DNA from: Clostridiales bacterium
GTDB lineage: Bacteria > Bacillota > Clostridia > Monoglobales > Monoglobaceae
DNA: 48,331 nt
Reading direction: 5' to 3'
NCBI GenBank assembly: GCA_019419865.1
Contig: JAHZIG010000021.1
Coordinates: 1-48,331, forward strand
The notes beneath the pieces are model-generated. The model was given only the letters and a program-made list of their open reading frames with translations, made no database searches and was not told where the DNA came from. The first letter of the stretch is position 1. Each line of letters begins with the position of its first letter. The position numbers and the translations under genes were made by a program. Shown here one piece after another: positions 14,596 through 23,697 of the stretch.

Positions 14596-17283
14596 GTGAG
14601 ATGTCCGAAATGCGATGCAAAATTAGTCGACGGCGCCGAGCGTTGCCCTTATTGTAAAACTGTTTTGAAGGCGGATTCCGCAAGTAAGTCAGCTTCAGGT
14701 GCGGCGAACGGCTCCGCGGCTAAAAATGATAACGCTTATCGTAATAAAAATAGAAGGAACAATAGAAATAGGCCTAATAGAGCTAATAATACCGAGGGAG
14801 CGGTTCGTTCCGGCGCGCAGGAGACGAATGTTTCTAAAAAAGATAGAGCAAATTCTCCGTCGGATACGGTAGTTATTCCGAATATTAATCTGGCCGACGC
14901 TCCGGGCGGCTCAAACGCCAAAAGCGAAGAAAAAGTTTCGGCGAAGAAGCCGGCGGCAGCGGGAGAAGAGACTGTTAGATTTGAAGCTATCAAGCCGGAG
15001 AAGTTATCTAATGAAAATAAAGGCGACGCTAAAATAGATACTTCTGATAAAACTCAGGCCTCCAAGGCAAGCGACGAAACCGGCAGTGAATTATACGATT
15101 TTGACATGCAGTACAGTCTGACGTTTAAGAACGCCGACGCTATAAGAGAGGCTGTGGCGGAGTTCGACGCAAATAAGGGCGGGAACGAAGTCAAAAGCCG
15201 CGAGAGTTCTCATCGCAGGAGTTCAAGGAATCACTCTAATTACAGGGGCGAGGCCTTCGAGAGCCTGAGCGACGAGGAAAAACTTCAGGCGCTTGAAGCA
15301 GCAAGACTTGAAAGAAAGGCTAAGCGCGAGAGAAAACAGCAGGGCAAGCACGGGGTTTCCAAGCCGTCCGCTGTTTCGGGAATGAAGGAAGCGGATAGAA
15401 AACAAGGCGGTTTTAGATCTAAAAGATCCGGCGGAGTTATTTCGGGAATGAGCAGGAAAAGATCCGGAGAAGCCGCCAAAGAGTCCGCTGTTTCATCCGA
15501 TAGAAGTTCGCGCGCGAGGGGTTCGTCGAGAGCCGATTCGTCCGCAAGAACAAGGACTTCCAGAAACGCGCCGAGACTGAGCGCAAAGGTCGGATTAGCC
15601 ATAGGAGCGCTCGCGGTGTGCGTTGTGGTCACCGTCGTTATAGCGTCCGTTAATATGTTTTCCGACGTAGTGGAGTCCGCTCCCGAAACGCCTACGACTT
15701 ATTTAAAAGACAACGCGCTGTATTCATATTACGACGGCGAGGTCGCTCAGCTGAGCGGTAACTTTATAAGCGCGGAATACGTCGAGCCGGAGCCGTCCGC
15801 TACTCCGAGTTCAAGCAGTGACGACGACTCAGACGAGGATTCGCGCAGTACTCCGGAGCCGACTATCGAGCCGATTGAGGATAGAGAGCTGATCAATTAT
15901 ACTGCCGACGGTCTCGGAACTTATTATATCGATTCAGCCGATATGAACACGAAGACCGGTACGCTTAAGTATTATGCAAGCGACGGCAGAAGCGAAGTAA
16001 GAGAAATAGCGCAGAACGTCTATTACGATATCGCTATCTCTCCGGACGGTACGGGCGTTTTATACCTTACAAACGTATCGGGCGACGGCAAGTACGGCGA
16101 ATTGAACTACTGGTCGTCGGCGACGAATACTTCGGAATCGGTTGCGTCCGAGATAAACAGAGATAATTTCATGTTTTCTCAGGACGGCAAGTCGGTTTTA
16201 TATGTGACAAGGTATAACGACGAATATTTTGTAGGCGATCTATATGTTAAGAGTTATGGAGAAAACGCGCCGACCGAGCCGGTCATGATCGATTCCGACG
16301 TCTATAAAGCGTATGGAACCAACCCGTCCGGATCGACGGTCGTTTACGCTAAGAATTATGATGAGGACGACGAAACGCATACTGTGTTTATATCGAACGT
16401 ATCCGCGCCAAGTCCGACTCAGGTGGTTGAAAACTCTAAGTGCGACCCGATACTTTTGACTAAATCGGATAATATGTTCGTAGCCGGAAACTTTGAGAAC
16501 TATTATCAGACGTTGTATTATGCGAGCCTGACAAACGGACAGACGCAGGTGATGGCTTCCGACTTTACGGAATTTGTCAAGACGAGCGCGGACGAACAGG
16601 CTGTAATATTCAGGAGCGCAAGTTCTGAAGGCACGTATTTTGAATATTACTATGCAAGTACGCAGGCTAATACCGCGCAGCGTATTTCAGGCAATATTAC
16701 GGTTCTCGACGATCCGGAACACGAACGCGTGGTTCAGCTCGACGTAAACGACGATTTTACTCGCTGCGTTTATATAGAGGGTTATAACACAGAGACCGAA
16801 GCGGGAGCTTTGTACGAGTGTCAGATAAGTAACTTTACGCTGGGCGCTCCTGTAAAAATATCCGAGAGGGCTTATTCATGCGACGTGTCTAAGGACGGCG
16901 CGATCGTAAGATACGCCGACGATTACGATACCACGTGGAATTTGGTAGATTTAAAAATGTATGAAAACGGAAACAACGTCACGGTCGCCGAGGACGTGAG
17001 CGCCGGAGCTTTCACGTATGATGAAAACGGCGTAGCGACGGTCTATGCAAAGAATTACAGTATTGAGACGAGAACCGGCGACGTGTACGTCGCGGACGAG
17101 AATGGCAGATCGACCGAGGTTGGGCTCGGAGTTAACTCGTACGGCCTTAAGCAGGACGGGCAGATAATCTTCCATGACAATATGGACAACGCAGAAAATA
17201 GGTTCGAATTGTATTACGCTAAGCCGTCCGGTAAAGGCGCGAGAGCGGTCGACGATTCTATTTCCGAAATATTGGCGTATTAG
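14596..17283 (+). CDS. Zinc-ribbon / single-membrane-helix / extracellular beta-propeller protein
   Basis: An 895-residue protein of unknown function. It opens with a zinc ribbon (Cys-Pro-Lys-Cys ... Cys-Pro-Tyr-Cys). Next come ~300 disordered residues rich in Lys, Arg, Ser and Asn, one membrane helix (about 332-356) and a Ser/Asp/Pro acidic linker. About 450 extracytoplasmic residues with repeated Asp-Gly and strand patterns, like a TolB/WD-type propeller, complete it. The N-terminus should be cytoplasmic and the propeller outside. I chose the GTG at 14596 because it gives Met-Arg-Cys-Pro-Lys-Cys right after AAAGGTGG; the ATG at 14560 lacks a ribosome site. It sits 29 bp before nadD. A signalling or scaffold role is possible; none is shown. 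Confidence 0.65.
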   Translation: MRCPKCDAKLVDGAERCPYCKTVLKADSASKSASGAANGSAAKNDNAYRNKNRRNNRNRPNRANNTEGAVRSGAQETNVSKKDRANSPSDTVVIPNINLADAPGGSNAKSEEKVSAKKPAAAGEETVRFEAIKPEKLSNENKGDAKIDTSDKTQASKASDETGSELYDFDMQYSLTFKNADAIREAVAEFDANKGGNEVKSRESSHRRSSRNHSNYRGEAFESLSDEEKLQALEAARLERKAKRERKQQGKHGVSKPSAVSGMKEADRKQGGFRSKRSGGVISGMSRKRSGEAAKESAVSSDRSSRARGSSRADSSARTRTSRNAPRLSAKVGLAIGALAVCVVVTVVIASVNMFSDVVESAPETPTTYLKDNALYSYYDGEVAQLSGNFISAEYVEPEPSATPSSSSDDDSDEDSRSTPEPTIEPIEDRELINYTADGLGTYYIDSADMNTKTGTLKYYASDGRSEVREIAQNVYYDIAISPDGTGVLYLTNVSGDGKYGELNYWSSATNTSESVASEINRDNFMFSQDGKSVLYVTRYNDEYFVGDLYVKSYGENAPTEPVMIDSDVYKAYGTNPSGSTVVYAKNYDEDDETHTVFISNVSAPSPTQVVENSKCDPILLTKSDNMFVAGNFENYYQTLYYASLTNGQTQVMASDFTEFVKTSADEQAVIFRSASSEGTYFEYYYASTQANTAQRISGNITVLDDPEHERVVQLDVNDDFTRCVYIEGYNTETEAGALYECQISNFTLGAPVKISERAYSCDVSKDGAIVRYADDYDTTWNLVDLKMYENGNNVTVAEDVSAGAFTYDENGVATVYAKNYSIETRTGDVYVADENGRSTEVGLGVNSYGLKQDGQIIFHDNMDNAENRFELYYAKPSGKGARAVDDSISEILAY

Positions 17284-17312
17284 TAAAAAATGAAAGATAA
17301 GAGGCGGATATA

Positions 17313-17921
17313 TTGGAGAGAGTAGGTATTATGGGCGGAACCTTTAATCCGCCCCATATCGGTCATTTTATTATCGCGGAGACGGTCAGGCAGGAAATGA
17401 GCTTGGATAAGATAATATTTATACCGACCGGCAGGATCGGATATAAGGACGCGTCCAACGTCGCAAGCGCGGAGGATAGATGCTGTATGCTTAATTTGGT
17501 GATACGAGAGAATCCTGCGTTTGAACTATCCGATATTGAGATAAAAAATAGCAAGAATTATTCATATACCGCCAACACGCTTTTGGCGCTTAAAGATATA
17601 GATAAAAATCGCGACTATTATTTTATAGTAGGCGCGGATTCTTTGGATTATATGGACGATTGGTACAAGCCCGAGATAATATTTAGCAATTGCAGAGTAG
17701 TGTGCGCCAATCGTCCGGGAATAAGCGCGTTACGTCTCAAGAGTAAAAAGGAAAAGCTTGAGCGGGAGTTCGGAGCCGATATTACGTTTGTGGATATTCC
17801 TCAGGTGGGAATATCTTCGTCGCTTATCAGAAACAGGGTTGCCGCCGGAAAGTCTATAAAGTATTTGACCGATGCAAGAATTGAGGAATATATACTTTTA
17901 AACGGATTGTACAGGCTTTGA
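17313..17921 (+). CDS. nadD: Nicotinate-nucleotide adenylyltransferase
   Basis: A 202-residue NaMN adenylyltransferase that makes deamido-NAD from nicotinate mononucleotide and ATP. The nucleotidyltransferase motif Gly-Gly-Thr-Phe-Asn-Pro-Pro-His-Ile-Gly-His is near the N-terminus, and the second motif Ile-Ser-Ser-Ser-Leu-Ile-Arg is near 167. The start is a TTG at 17313 with GAGGCGG five bases upstream, giving Met-Glu-Arg-Val-Gly-Ile-Met, the usual family length. It opens the conserved Firmicute block nadD-yqeK-LCP-rsfS. Confidence 0.94.
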   Translation: MERVGIMGGTFNPPHIGHFIIAETVRQEMSLDKIIFIPTGRIGYKDASNVASAEDRCCMLNLVIRENPAFELSDIEIKNSKNYSYTANTLLALKDIDKNRDYYFIVGADSLDYMDDWYKPEIIFSNCRVVCANRPGISALRLKSKKEKLEREFGADITFVDIPQVGISSSLIRNRVAAGKSIKYLTDARIEEYILLNGLYRL

Positions 17922-18031
17922 GCGACGATTGCGATGAAAGCGGCGCCGGCTAAGTCAATGCGGCTGAGTAACGGATTGAAGGTCACAGCTTGACCATTGC
18001 GCCGAGCCGCTTGGATATGGGGTGATATTAG

Positions 18032-18610
18032 ATGATGAGCATTGAAAAAATTAAGGAAATTTTAGAGGATACCCTGAGCGAGGCGCGGTATAAACATTCG
18101 CTGGGAGTCGCCGACGAGGCCAAAAAGCTGGCCGGGGTATATCATGTAGACGAGGAGCAGGCGTATATAGCGGGACTTGTTCACGACTGCGCAAAAGAGA
18201 TACCGCCTGAGAAATCGGTCGAGATCTTGCGCGAGAAGTACGGTGTGTCGGTCGATTCGATCACTCTTTTGATGCCCAAGATACTGCACGGACCGCTCGG
18301 CGCCTGTATGGCGCAAAAGGAGTTTGGATTGAGCGATCCTGTGGCGCTCGACGCGATAAGCTGCCACACCACGGGAAAGGCGAATATGTCGACGATGGCG
18401 AAGATAATATATATAGCCGATTATATCGAGCCTAACCGCGATTTTGAAAACGTAGACGTTTTGAGAAAATTGGCTTATGAAGATATCGATGCGGCGATCA
18501 TAACAGGCATAGATTATACCATATCCGATCTTTTGAGCAGAGGGTTGGTGATCCATCCGGATACCGTTCACGCCAGAAACGATTTGATTATAAAAAAAGA
18601 TGGAAGATAA
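18032..18610 (+). CDS. yqeK: YqeK-family HD-domain hydrolase (Ap4A symmetrical hydrolase)
   Basis: A 192-residue HD-superfamily phosphohydrolase; YqeK proteins split diadenosine tetraphosphate into two ADP. The metal-binding His is in Lys-His-Ser-Leu-Gly-Val, the His-Asp pair is in Gly-Leu-Val-His-Asp-Cys-Ala-Lys, and later ligands are His-Gly-Pro and Cys-His-Thr. GGGGTG lies seven bases before the ATG. The 110 bp after nadD contain short GC-rich inverted repeats but no gene. Confidence 0.92.
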   Translation: MMSIEKIKEILEDTLSEARYKHSLGVADEAKKLAGVYHVDEEQAYIAGLVHDCAKEIPPEKSVEILREKYGVSVDSITLLMPKILHGPLGACMAQKEFGLSDPVALDAISCHTTGKANMSTMAKIIYIADYIEPNRDFENVDVLRKLAYEDIDAAIITGIDYTISDLLSRGLVIHPDTVHARNDLIIKKDGR

Positions 18611-18751
18611 GGATTAAAAAATTGGGTTATAAGTTGTAAAAAAGTTGGTAGTAAAAATCGTTGCGGTATACAGACAAAATAGAGATGTTTTCGCGTCTGT
18701 TATTATAGGCGGACAGAGCTGACGTTGTTACCAAGGAGAATGTAGTTTTTT

Positions 18752-19900
18752 ATGAAGAAGAGAAAATCCGTATTAAAAACAATCGTATGTATCGCGGTAC
18801 TGGTTTTGTTTGTATACGTAGGCGTCAATATAGGAAATATGTTTATAGGCGGCGACGAGTCGAGGCTTACAGACGTGACCAATATCCTTGTCGCGGGCGT
18901 CGACGTCGACGGTTATAGGACGGATCTAATATTGATGTGTCAGATAAATAATATCGACAAGCAAATCAACATATTGCAAATACCGAGAGATACGAAAGTT
19001 CAGAATAAAAGAAACGATAAAAAAATAAACTCCGCGTATTTTTCGGGTATAGAAACGCTTGCTTCGGAGGTCAAACAGGTCACCGGACTCGAGACCGATT
19101 TTTTCGCTACTATTACTTTCGACGCATTTAAAGAGATAGTTGACGCCGTCGGGGGAGTGACGATAGACGTTCCGATAGCCATGAACTATCACGACCCGGT
19201 TCAGGGGCTAGTTATAGAGCTCGAGCCCGGCGTGCAGAAGCTGGACGGCGAGCACGCGATGATGTTTATGCGCTTTAGAAAAAACGACGACGGGACGGGT
19301 TATCCTATGGGAGATATCGATCGAAACGCCGCTCAGAAGCAGTTCTATTCGGCGATAGCCGATAAGGTCTTAAGCCCTGTCGGCGTTATAAAGTCGCCCT
19401 GGATATTCAACGCGGTCATGGATAATACGACCACAGACCTCAATAAAACGGAAGTGCGTAAACTTATGTTCGAGGTTTTCATGATAGGTAAGAATAACAT
19501 GCAGGTTCACGCGCTGCCCGGCGAGTCGCAATATATCAATAATATTTCGTATTTTGTGAGCGATAAGGCGGAGACTCAGAAGATCGTAGCCGAATATTTT
19601 ACTCCGTCGCGTGCCGATACGGCAAGCTCCGGCGGCGCTGTTAAGGTCAAACTTGTCGACGCTTCCGGAAAATCCAAACTATCTTCCGTCAAAAGCGAGC
19701 TGGAGGAAAATGGATTCAGCGTAGTAAGCGCCATTACATGGTCGGAGCTCAGGAGTAACTCCAGCCTAATTGACTATAATAAGAGCAAAGGCTCGAACGA
19801 GATCATAAAGGTGTTCGGAGACATAGCCGTCGCGACCGACGAGGGCGGAGACGACGAATGCGACGTAATGATGATAATAGGAAAAGATTTCGACAATTAA
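18752..19900 (+). CDS. LytR-CpsA-Psr (LCP) family cell-wall glycopolymer ligase
   Basis: A 382-residue membrane-anchored protein: a short basic N-terminus, one membrane helix (about 8-28), an LCP domain (about 40-215) and a C-terminal LytR_C domain (about 295-382). LCP enzymes attach teichoic acids or capsular polymers to peptidoglycan using polyprenyl-phosphate carriers. The family features Leu-Gln-Ile-Pro-Arg-Asp-Thr, Gly-Val-Thr-Ile-Asp-Val-Pro and Asp-Gly-Glu-His-Ala-...-Arg-Phe-Arg are present. AAGGAG is about 13 bases before the ATG, longer than usual. It sits between yqeK and rsfS, its typical place in Firmicutes. Confidence 0.92.
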   Translation: MKKRKSVLKTIVCIAVLVLFVYVGVNIGNMFIGGDESRLTDVTNILVAGVDVDGYRTDLILMCQINNIDKQINILQIPRDTKVQNKRNDKKINSAYFSGIETLASEVKQVTGLETDFFATITFDAFKEIVDAVGGVTIDVPIAMNYHDPVQGLVIELEPGVQKLDGEHAMMFMRFRKNDDGTGYPMGDIDRNAAQKQFYSAIADKVLSPVGVIKSPWIFNAVMDNTTTDLNKTEVRKLMFEVFMIGKNNMQVHALPGESQYINNISYFVSDKAETQKIVAEYFTPSRADTASSGGAVKVKLVDASGKSKLSSVKSELEENGFSVVSAITWSELRSNSSLIDYNKSKGSNEIIKVFGDIAVATDEGGDDECDVMMIIGKDFDN

Positions 19901-19921
19901 ATTTATGAAAGGAAAATGTTG

Positions 19922-20278
19922 ATGGATCAGCAAAATAGCGTTGTAGAAAAAATTGTTAAGGTTTTGGACAGTAAAAAAGGGATAGATATCCGGGTTTTGG
20001 ACATACGCGGATTGTCGGTCTTGGCCGATTACTTCGTTATAGTTACCGGTTCTTCCGACAGGCAGGTTCAGGCGCTCGCCGACAACGTAGAGGAGGAGCT
20101 TGATAAAGAAGAGATATACCCGATAAATAAGGAGGGCTACAACACGGCCGAATGGGTGTTGCTCGGCTACGACGACGTGATCGTGCATATTTTCCAGAGA
20201 GAGACCAGAGAGTTTTACGGTTTGGAGCATGTTTGGCAGGACGCGCCGGAGGTCGATATAACCGGTTTGCTGGTTTAA
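19922..20278 (+). CDS. rsfS: Ribosome silencing factor
   Basis: A 118-residue RsfS (Iojap/YbeB) protein that binds ribosomal protein uL14 on the large subunit and blocks joining of subunits when nutrients are short. The signature Asp-Tyr-Phe-Val-Ile-Val-Thr-Gly-Ser-Ser and the Gly-Tyr-Asn-Thr-Ala-Glu-Trp-Val region are present. The ATG at 19922 has AAAGGA eight bases upstream; an ATG six bases earlier is too close to that site. It follows the LCP gene with 21 bp between. Confidence 0.94.
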   Translation: MDQQNSVVEKIVKVLDSKKGIDIRVLDIRGLSVLADYFVIVTGSSDRQVQALADNVEEELDKEEIYPINKEGYNTAEWVLLGYDDVIVHIFQRETREFYGLEHVWQDAPEVDITGLLV

Positions 20279-20308
20279 TTCATATGAAATTATGGACTTG
20301 TTAGTAAG

Positions 20309-20345
20309 TTTGACTTTCGCGCGTTGGCGCGGCTGTCAAATTGAC
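20309..20345 (+). promoter_or_regulatory. Hairpin in the leuS upstream region
   Basis: TTTGAC (20309-20314) pairs with GTCAAA (20335-20340), and CGCGC (20318-20322) pairs with GCGCG (20327-20331) around a GTTG loop, with a symmetric 3/3 internal loop. The right arm is followed by TTGAC, so GTCAAATTGAC (20335-20345) is itself a palindrome and two alternative pairings are possible. No T-run follows, so it is not a plain terminator. It is too short for a T-box. Confidence 0.4.
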
Positions 20346-20384
20346 AATAATAATTATAGACTTGATAAGCGAGGGATATAGCAG

Positions 20385-22868
20385 ATGAGATATGATTTTG
20401 ATAAGATAGAGAAGAAGTGGCAGAAGATATGGGAAGAGAGAGGCGAGTTCAGGACGACGGAGGACAGCGGAAAACCCAAGTATTATGCGCTTGAGATGTT
20501 CCCGTATCCTTCGGGGAACCTGCATATGGGACATGTGAGAAACTATTCCATAGGCGACGTCGTCGCCCGCTATAAGAGAATGCAGGGCTTTAACGTCCTT
20601 CACCCTATGGGCTGGGATTCGTTCGGTCTTCCGGCCGAGAACGCGGCGATCAAACATTCGGTGGCGCCGTCCGACTGGACGTGGTCGAACATCGATAATA
20701 TGCGCGAGCAGCTGAAGAGACTCGGATTTAGCTACGACTGGGACAGAGAAGTGGCTACGGCTAAGCCGGATTATTATAAATTCACGCAGTGGATGTTCTT
20801 GCAGCTCTATAAACACGGGCTCGCTTATAAGAAAAAATCATATGTCAACTGGTGCCCGTCCTGTCAAACGGTGCTTGCAAACGAGCAGGTAGTTAACGGA
20901 AAGTGCGAGCGTTGTAAGAGCGAGGTGGGCAAGAAGGATCTTGAGCAGTGGTTCTTTAAAATAACCGATTACGCCCAGAGACTTCTTGACGACATAGATA
21001 AGCTCAAAGGCTGGCCTGATAAGGTAAAATCCATGCAGGCGAATTGGATAGGAAGAAGCGAGGGCGCGGAGATAAACTTTAAGATCAGCGGCTCGGATAA
21101 AGAGCTGACTGTGTACACGACCCGCCCGGACACCATTTTCGGAGTCAGCTATATGGTAATAGCCCCCGAGCATCCGATAGTCGAGGAGCTGATCAAAGGT
21201 ACGGAGTACGAGGCCGAGTGCAGAGAATTTATAAAGAAGGTGCAGACGCAGAGCGAGATCGTGCGCTCCGCTACGGACACTGAAAAGGAAGGCGTATTTA
21301 CGGGTACGTATGTAGTGAACCCGTTGACGGGCGAGGACGTACCGTTGTATCTGGCGAACTACGTATTCTTAGACTACGGGACGGGTATCGTTATGGCGGT
21401 TCCGGCTCACGACCAGAGAGACTTTGAGTTCGCTAAAAAATACGATCTTCCGATCAAGATAGTTATCCAGCCCGAGGGTCAGAACATGAAATCGGAGGAT
21501 ATGACCGAAGCGTTCGCGGCCGAAGGTATAATGGAAAATTCGGGAAAATTCGACGGGATGAATAATAAAGAAGCTCTGTCCGCGATCATAGATTATATCG
21601 AGGAACAGCATATCGGAAAGAGAACGGTCAACTTTAGGCTCAGAGACTGGCTGATATCGAGGCAGAGATACTGGGGCGCTCCGATCCCGATCGTATACTG
21701 CGATAAATGCGGAACGGTTGAGATACCGGAGGAAGAACTCCCGGTTATGCTGCCCGAGAACGTAAAGTTTACCGGTCAGGGACAGTCGCCGCTCAGCGAG
21801 TGCGAGGACTTCGTAAATACGACCTGCCCCAAGTGCGGCGGTCCGGCGAAGCGCGAGACGGATACGATGGACACCTTCGTATGTTCTTCGTGGTATTTCT
21901 TAAGATACTGCGACCCGCATAACAGCGAGGAGCCGTTCTCGAAGGAAAAAGCCGATTACTGGATGAATGTAGATCAATATATAGGCGGAGTCGAGCATGC
22001 GATTTTGCATCTTTTGTACGCGAGATTCTTCACCAAAGCGCTGCATGATTTCGGCTATCTGGACGCCGAGGAACCGTTTGAGAACCTTTTAACTCAGGGC
22101 ATGGTCTTAAAAGACGGCGGAAAGATGTCCAAGTCGGTCGGAAACGTAGTGAGTCCGGAAGAGATAATTGAAAAATTCGGCGCCGATACGGCGAGATTGT
22201 TTATTCTTTTCGCCGCTCCGCCGGAGAGAGATCTGGATTGGAACGATACTGCGGTCGAGGGCGCTTACAGATTTTTGAACAGGGTGTTCAGAGCTGTAGA
22301 CGAGCTTAACAAATATTTGATCAAGGACAGAAAGTACGATATAGACAGAGACGCTTTGAACGAAGACGAGAAGAAGCTGACATTTGCGGTCAACGCGAGC
22401 GTTAAAAAGGTTACCGAGGACTGCGAGAGGTTTAGCTTTAACACGGCTATAAGTTCGATCATGGAAATGGTAAACGCGCTCTACTACTATAAGGAAAAGA
22501 CGCCGGCGGATAAATACAACGCCGAGATCTTGACGGAGGCTGTAGAGAACCTTATCGTTTTACTGAGTCCGTTTGTTCCGCATATCGCGTCGGAGATGTG
22601 GGAGACGATCGGAAAGACCGAGGATCTGTGTCTTGTCGCTTGGCCTAAATACGATCCTAAGGCGCTGGTGGTAGACCAAATAGAGATCGTTTTGCAGATA
22701 AACGGCAAGATCAGGGATAAGATCAATATCTCGCCCGACCTGACGCCGGATCAGATGAAAGAACTGGCTCTTGAGAACGAAAAGGTCAAGGAACTTACGA
22801 AGGATAAAGAGATAGTTAAGTGCATAGCCGTTCCTAAGAAGCTTATCAACATTGTCGTAAAAGGTTGA
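20385..22868 (+). CDS. leuS: Leucyl-tRNA synthetase
   Basis: An 827-residue bacterial-type class I synthetase charging tRNA-Leu. It has His-Met-Gly-His (HIGH motif) near residue 46, Lys-Met-Ser-Lys-Ser near 580, a zinc-binding Cys-Pro-Ser-Cys ... Cys-Glu-Arg-Cys insertion near 165, the CP1 editing domain (Thr-Thr-Arg-Pro-Asp-Thr), a second Cys-rich insertion (Cys-Asp-Lys-Cys ... Cys-Pro-Lys-Cys) and the C-terminal tRNA-binding domain. Length is normal. It lies 106 bp after rsfS and ends at a bidirectional terminator. Confidence 0.97.
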   Translation: MRYDFDKIEKKWQKIWEERGEFRTTEDSGKPKYYALEMFPYPSGNLHMGHVRNYSIGDVVARYKRMQGFNVLHPMGWDSFGLPAENAAIKHSVAPSDWTWSNIDNMREQLKRLGFSYDWDREVATAKPDYYKFTQWMFLQLYKHGLAYKKKSYVNWCPSCQTVLANEQVVNGKCERCKSEVGKKDLEQWFFKITDYAQRLLDDIDKLKGWPDKVKSMQANWIGRSEGAEINFKISGSDKELTVYTTRPDTIFGVSYMVIAPEHPIVEELIKGTEYEAECREFIKKVQTQSEIVRSATDTEKEGVFTGTYVVNPLTGEDVPLYLANYVFLDYGTGIVMAVPAHDQRDFEFAKKYDLPIKIVIQPEGQNMKSEDMTEAFAAEGIMENSGKFDGMNNKEALSAIIDYIEEQHIGKRTVNFRLRDWLISRQRYWGAPIPIVYCDKCGTVEIPEEELPVMLPENVKFTGQGQSPLSECEDFVNTTCPKCGGPAKRETDTMDTFVCSSWYFLRYCDPHNSEEPFSKEKADYWMNVDQYIGGVEHAILHLLYARFFTKALHDFGYLDAEEPFENLLTQGMVLKDGGKMSKSVGNVVSPEEIIEKFGADTARLFILFAAPPERDLDWNDTAVEGAYRFLNRVFRAVDELNKYLIKDRKYDIDRDALNEDEKKLTFAVNASVKKVTEDCERFSFNTAISSIMEMVNALYYYKEKTPADKYNAEILTEAVENLIVLLSPFVPHIASEMWETIGKTEDLCLVAWPKYDPKALVVDQIEIVLQINGKIRDKINISPDLTPDQMKELALENEKVKELTKDKEIVKCIAVPKKLINIVVKG

Positions 22869-22981
22869 CGACGCGTATAGCAAGCTTGGCGAAGCGGCGC
22901 AAAACAAAATATTGCCCGAGCAATACGAGCGGACGCGTTATGCGGAAGGATTAAAATACGGCGTAAATTTAACCTAACAAA

Positions 22982-23036
22982 AAACCTCGTCGGCAGTCGG
23001 CTGATAACGCGCGGCTGTTTCGACGAGGTTTAACTT
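22982..23036. terminator. Bidirectional terminator between leuS and the BofC-like gene
   Basis: AAACCTCGTCG (22982-22992) pairs perfectly with CGACGAGGTTT (23021-23031) around a 28-nt loop that can form a small inner stem. A T-rich tail follows on the plus strand, and six T follow on the minus strand, serving two convergent genes. Confidence 0.8.
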
Positions 23037-23054
23037 TTTATAAGCGTAAATAAG

Positions 23055-23468
23055 TCAGCTGCCGTAATCTTCCTCGAATGAGAGCAGCTCTTCTCTGGTG
23101 TTTAGGGCTACGCCTTCGGTCAGCGCCGCTTTGTCGGCGGCCGGGAGGCCGGGCGCGTAGACTTTGATCGAACGTAAGTACTCCCTGGCGCCGGCGCTGC
23201 AATAATATATATTTATAGCGCCGTCGTTTTCGAGCTTAGCCAAATAGTACGAGCTCGTTTGACTGTTGGCGTCCGCTTTGCCGCCGTTCGCTGTCGCGCC
23301 GGCATCTGCGTCGTCCGAAGGCTGGGTATTGTTTGTCGTTTCGACGGCTTCGTTTGAAGTATTAGCGATTATGTTTTGAGTGATCGCAAAGCTTAAAACT
23401 CCGATACACGCGGCGAAGCATAGAACAGAAACTCCTATTAAAATATTTTTGAATATTTTTTTGATCAT
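23055..23468 (-). CDS. Small membrane-anchored protein with BofC C-terminal-like domain
   Basis: A 137-residue protein with one N-terminal membrane helix (about 8-30, probably an uncleaved anchor), a Thr/Asn/Ala-rich linker (about 35-70) and an ~65-residue domain. The domain's pattern (Tyr-Leu-Ala-Lys-Leu-Glu-Asn-Asp-Gly, then Glu-Glu-Leu-Leu-Ser-Phe-Glu-Glu-Asp-Tyr-Gly) resembles the C-terminal domain of BofC, a forespore protein that restrains sigma-K activation in Bacillus. Such proteins are common in clostridia without proven roles. The ATG at 23468 follows GGAGG by eight bases. BofC-like is an inference from pattern. Confidence 0.6.
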   Translation of the reverse strand: MIKKIFKNILIGVSVLCFAACIGVLSFAITQNIIANTSNEAVETTNNTQPSDDADAGATANGGKADANSQTSSYYLAKLENDGAINIYYCSAGAREYLRSIKVYAPGLPAADKAALTEGVALNTREELLSFEEDYGS

Positions 23469-23697
23469 AGCTATAACCTCCACTTGTAATATGTAAAAGT
23501 AACTCTATTTTAATCAATTATTAACAGTTTTATTGTTCTTTATACTTGCGGAGTTATAATTAATGTGATATATTATAATATATGCCCGTAGGCGTTTTAT
23601 GGTTATTGCATATAGGCGTTAGTATATAAAAGCGAGCGCGGACTCACAGCGTCTCAGCAAGGAAAATAATCGGTGAGTATGAAAGGTAAATGACTTT

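Noticed and set aside
20279..20384. T-box riboswitch before leuS
   Set aside because: Only 106 bp, no T-box consensus, no specifier stem and no terminator/antiterminator pair.
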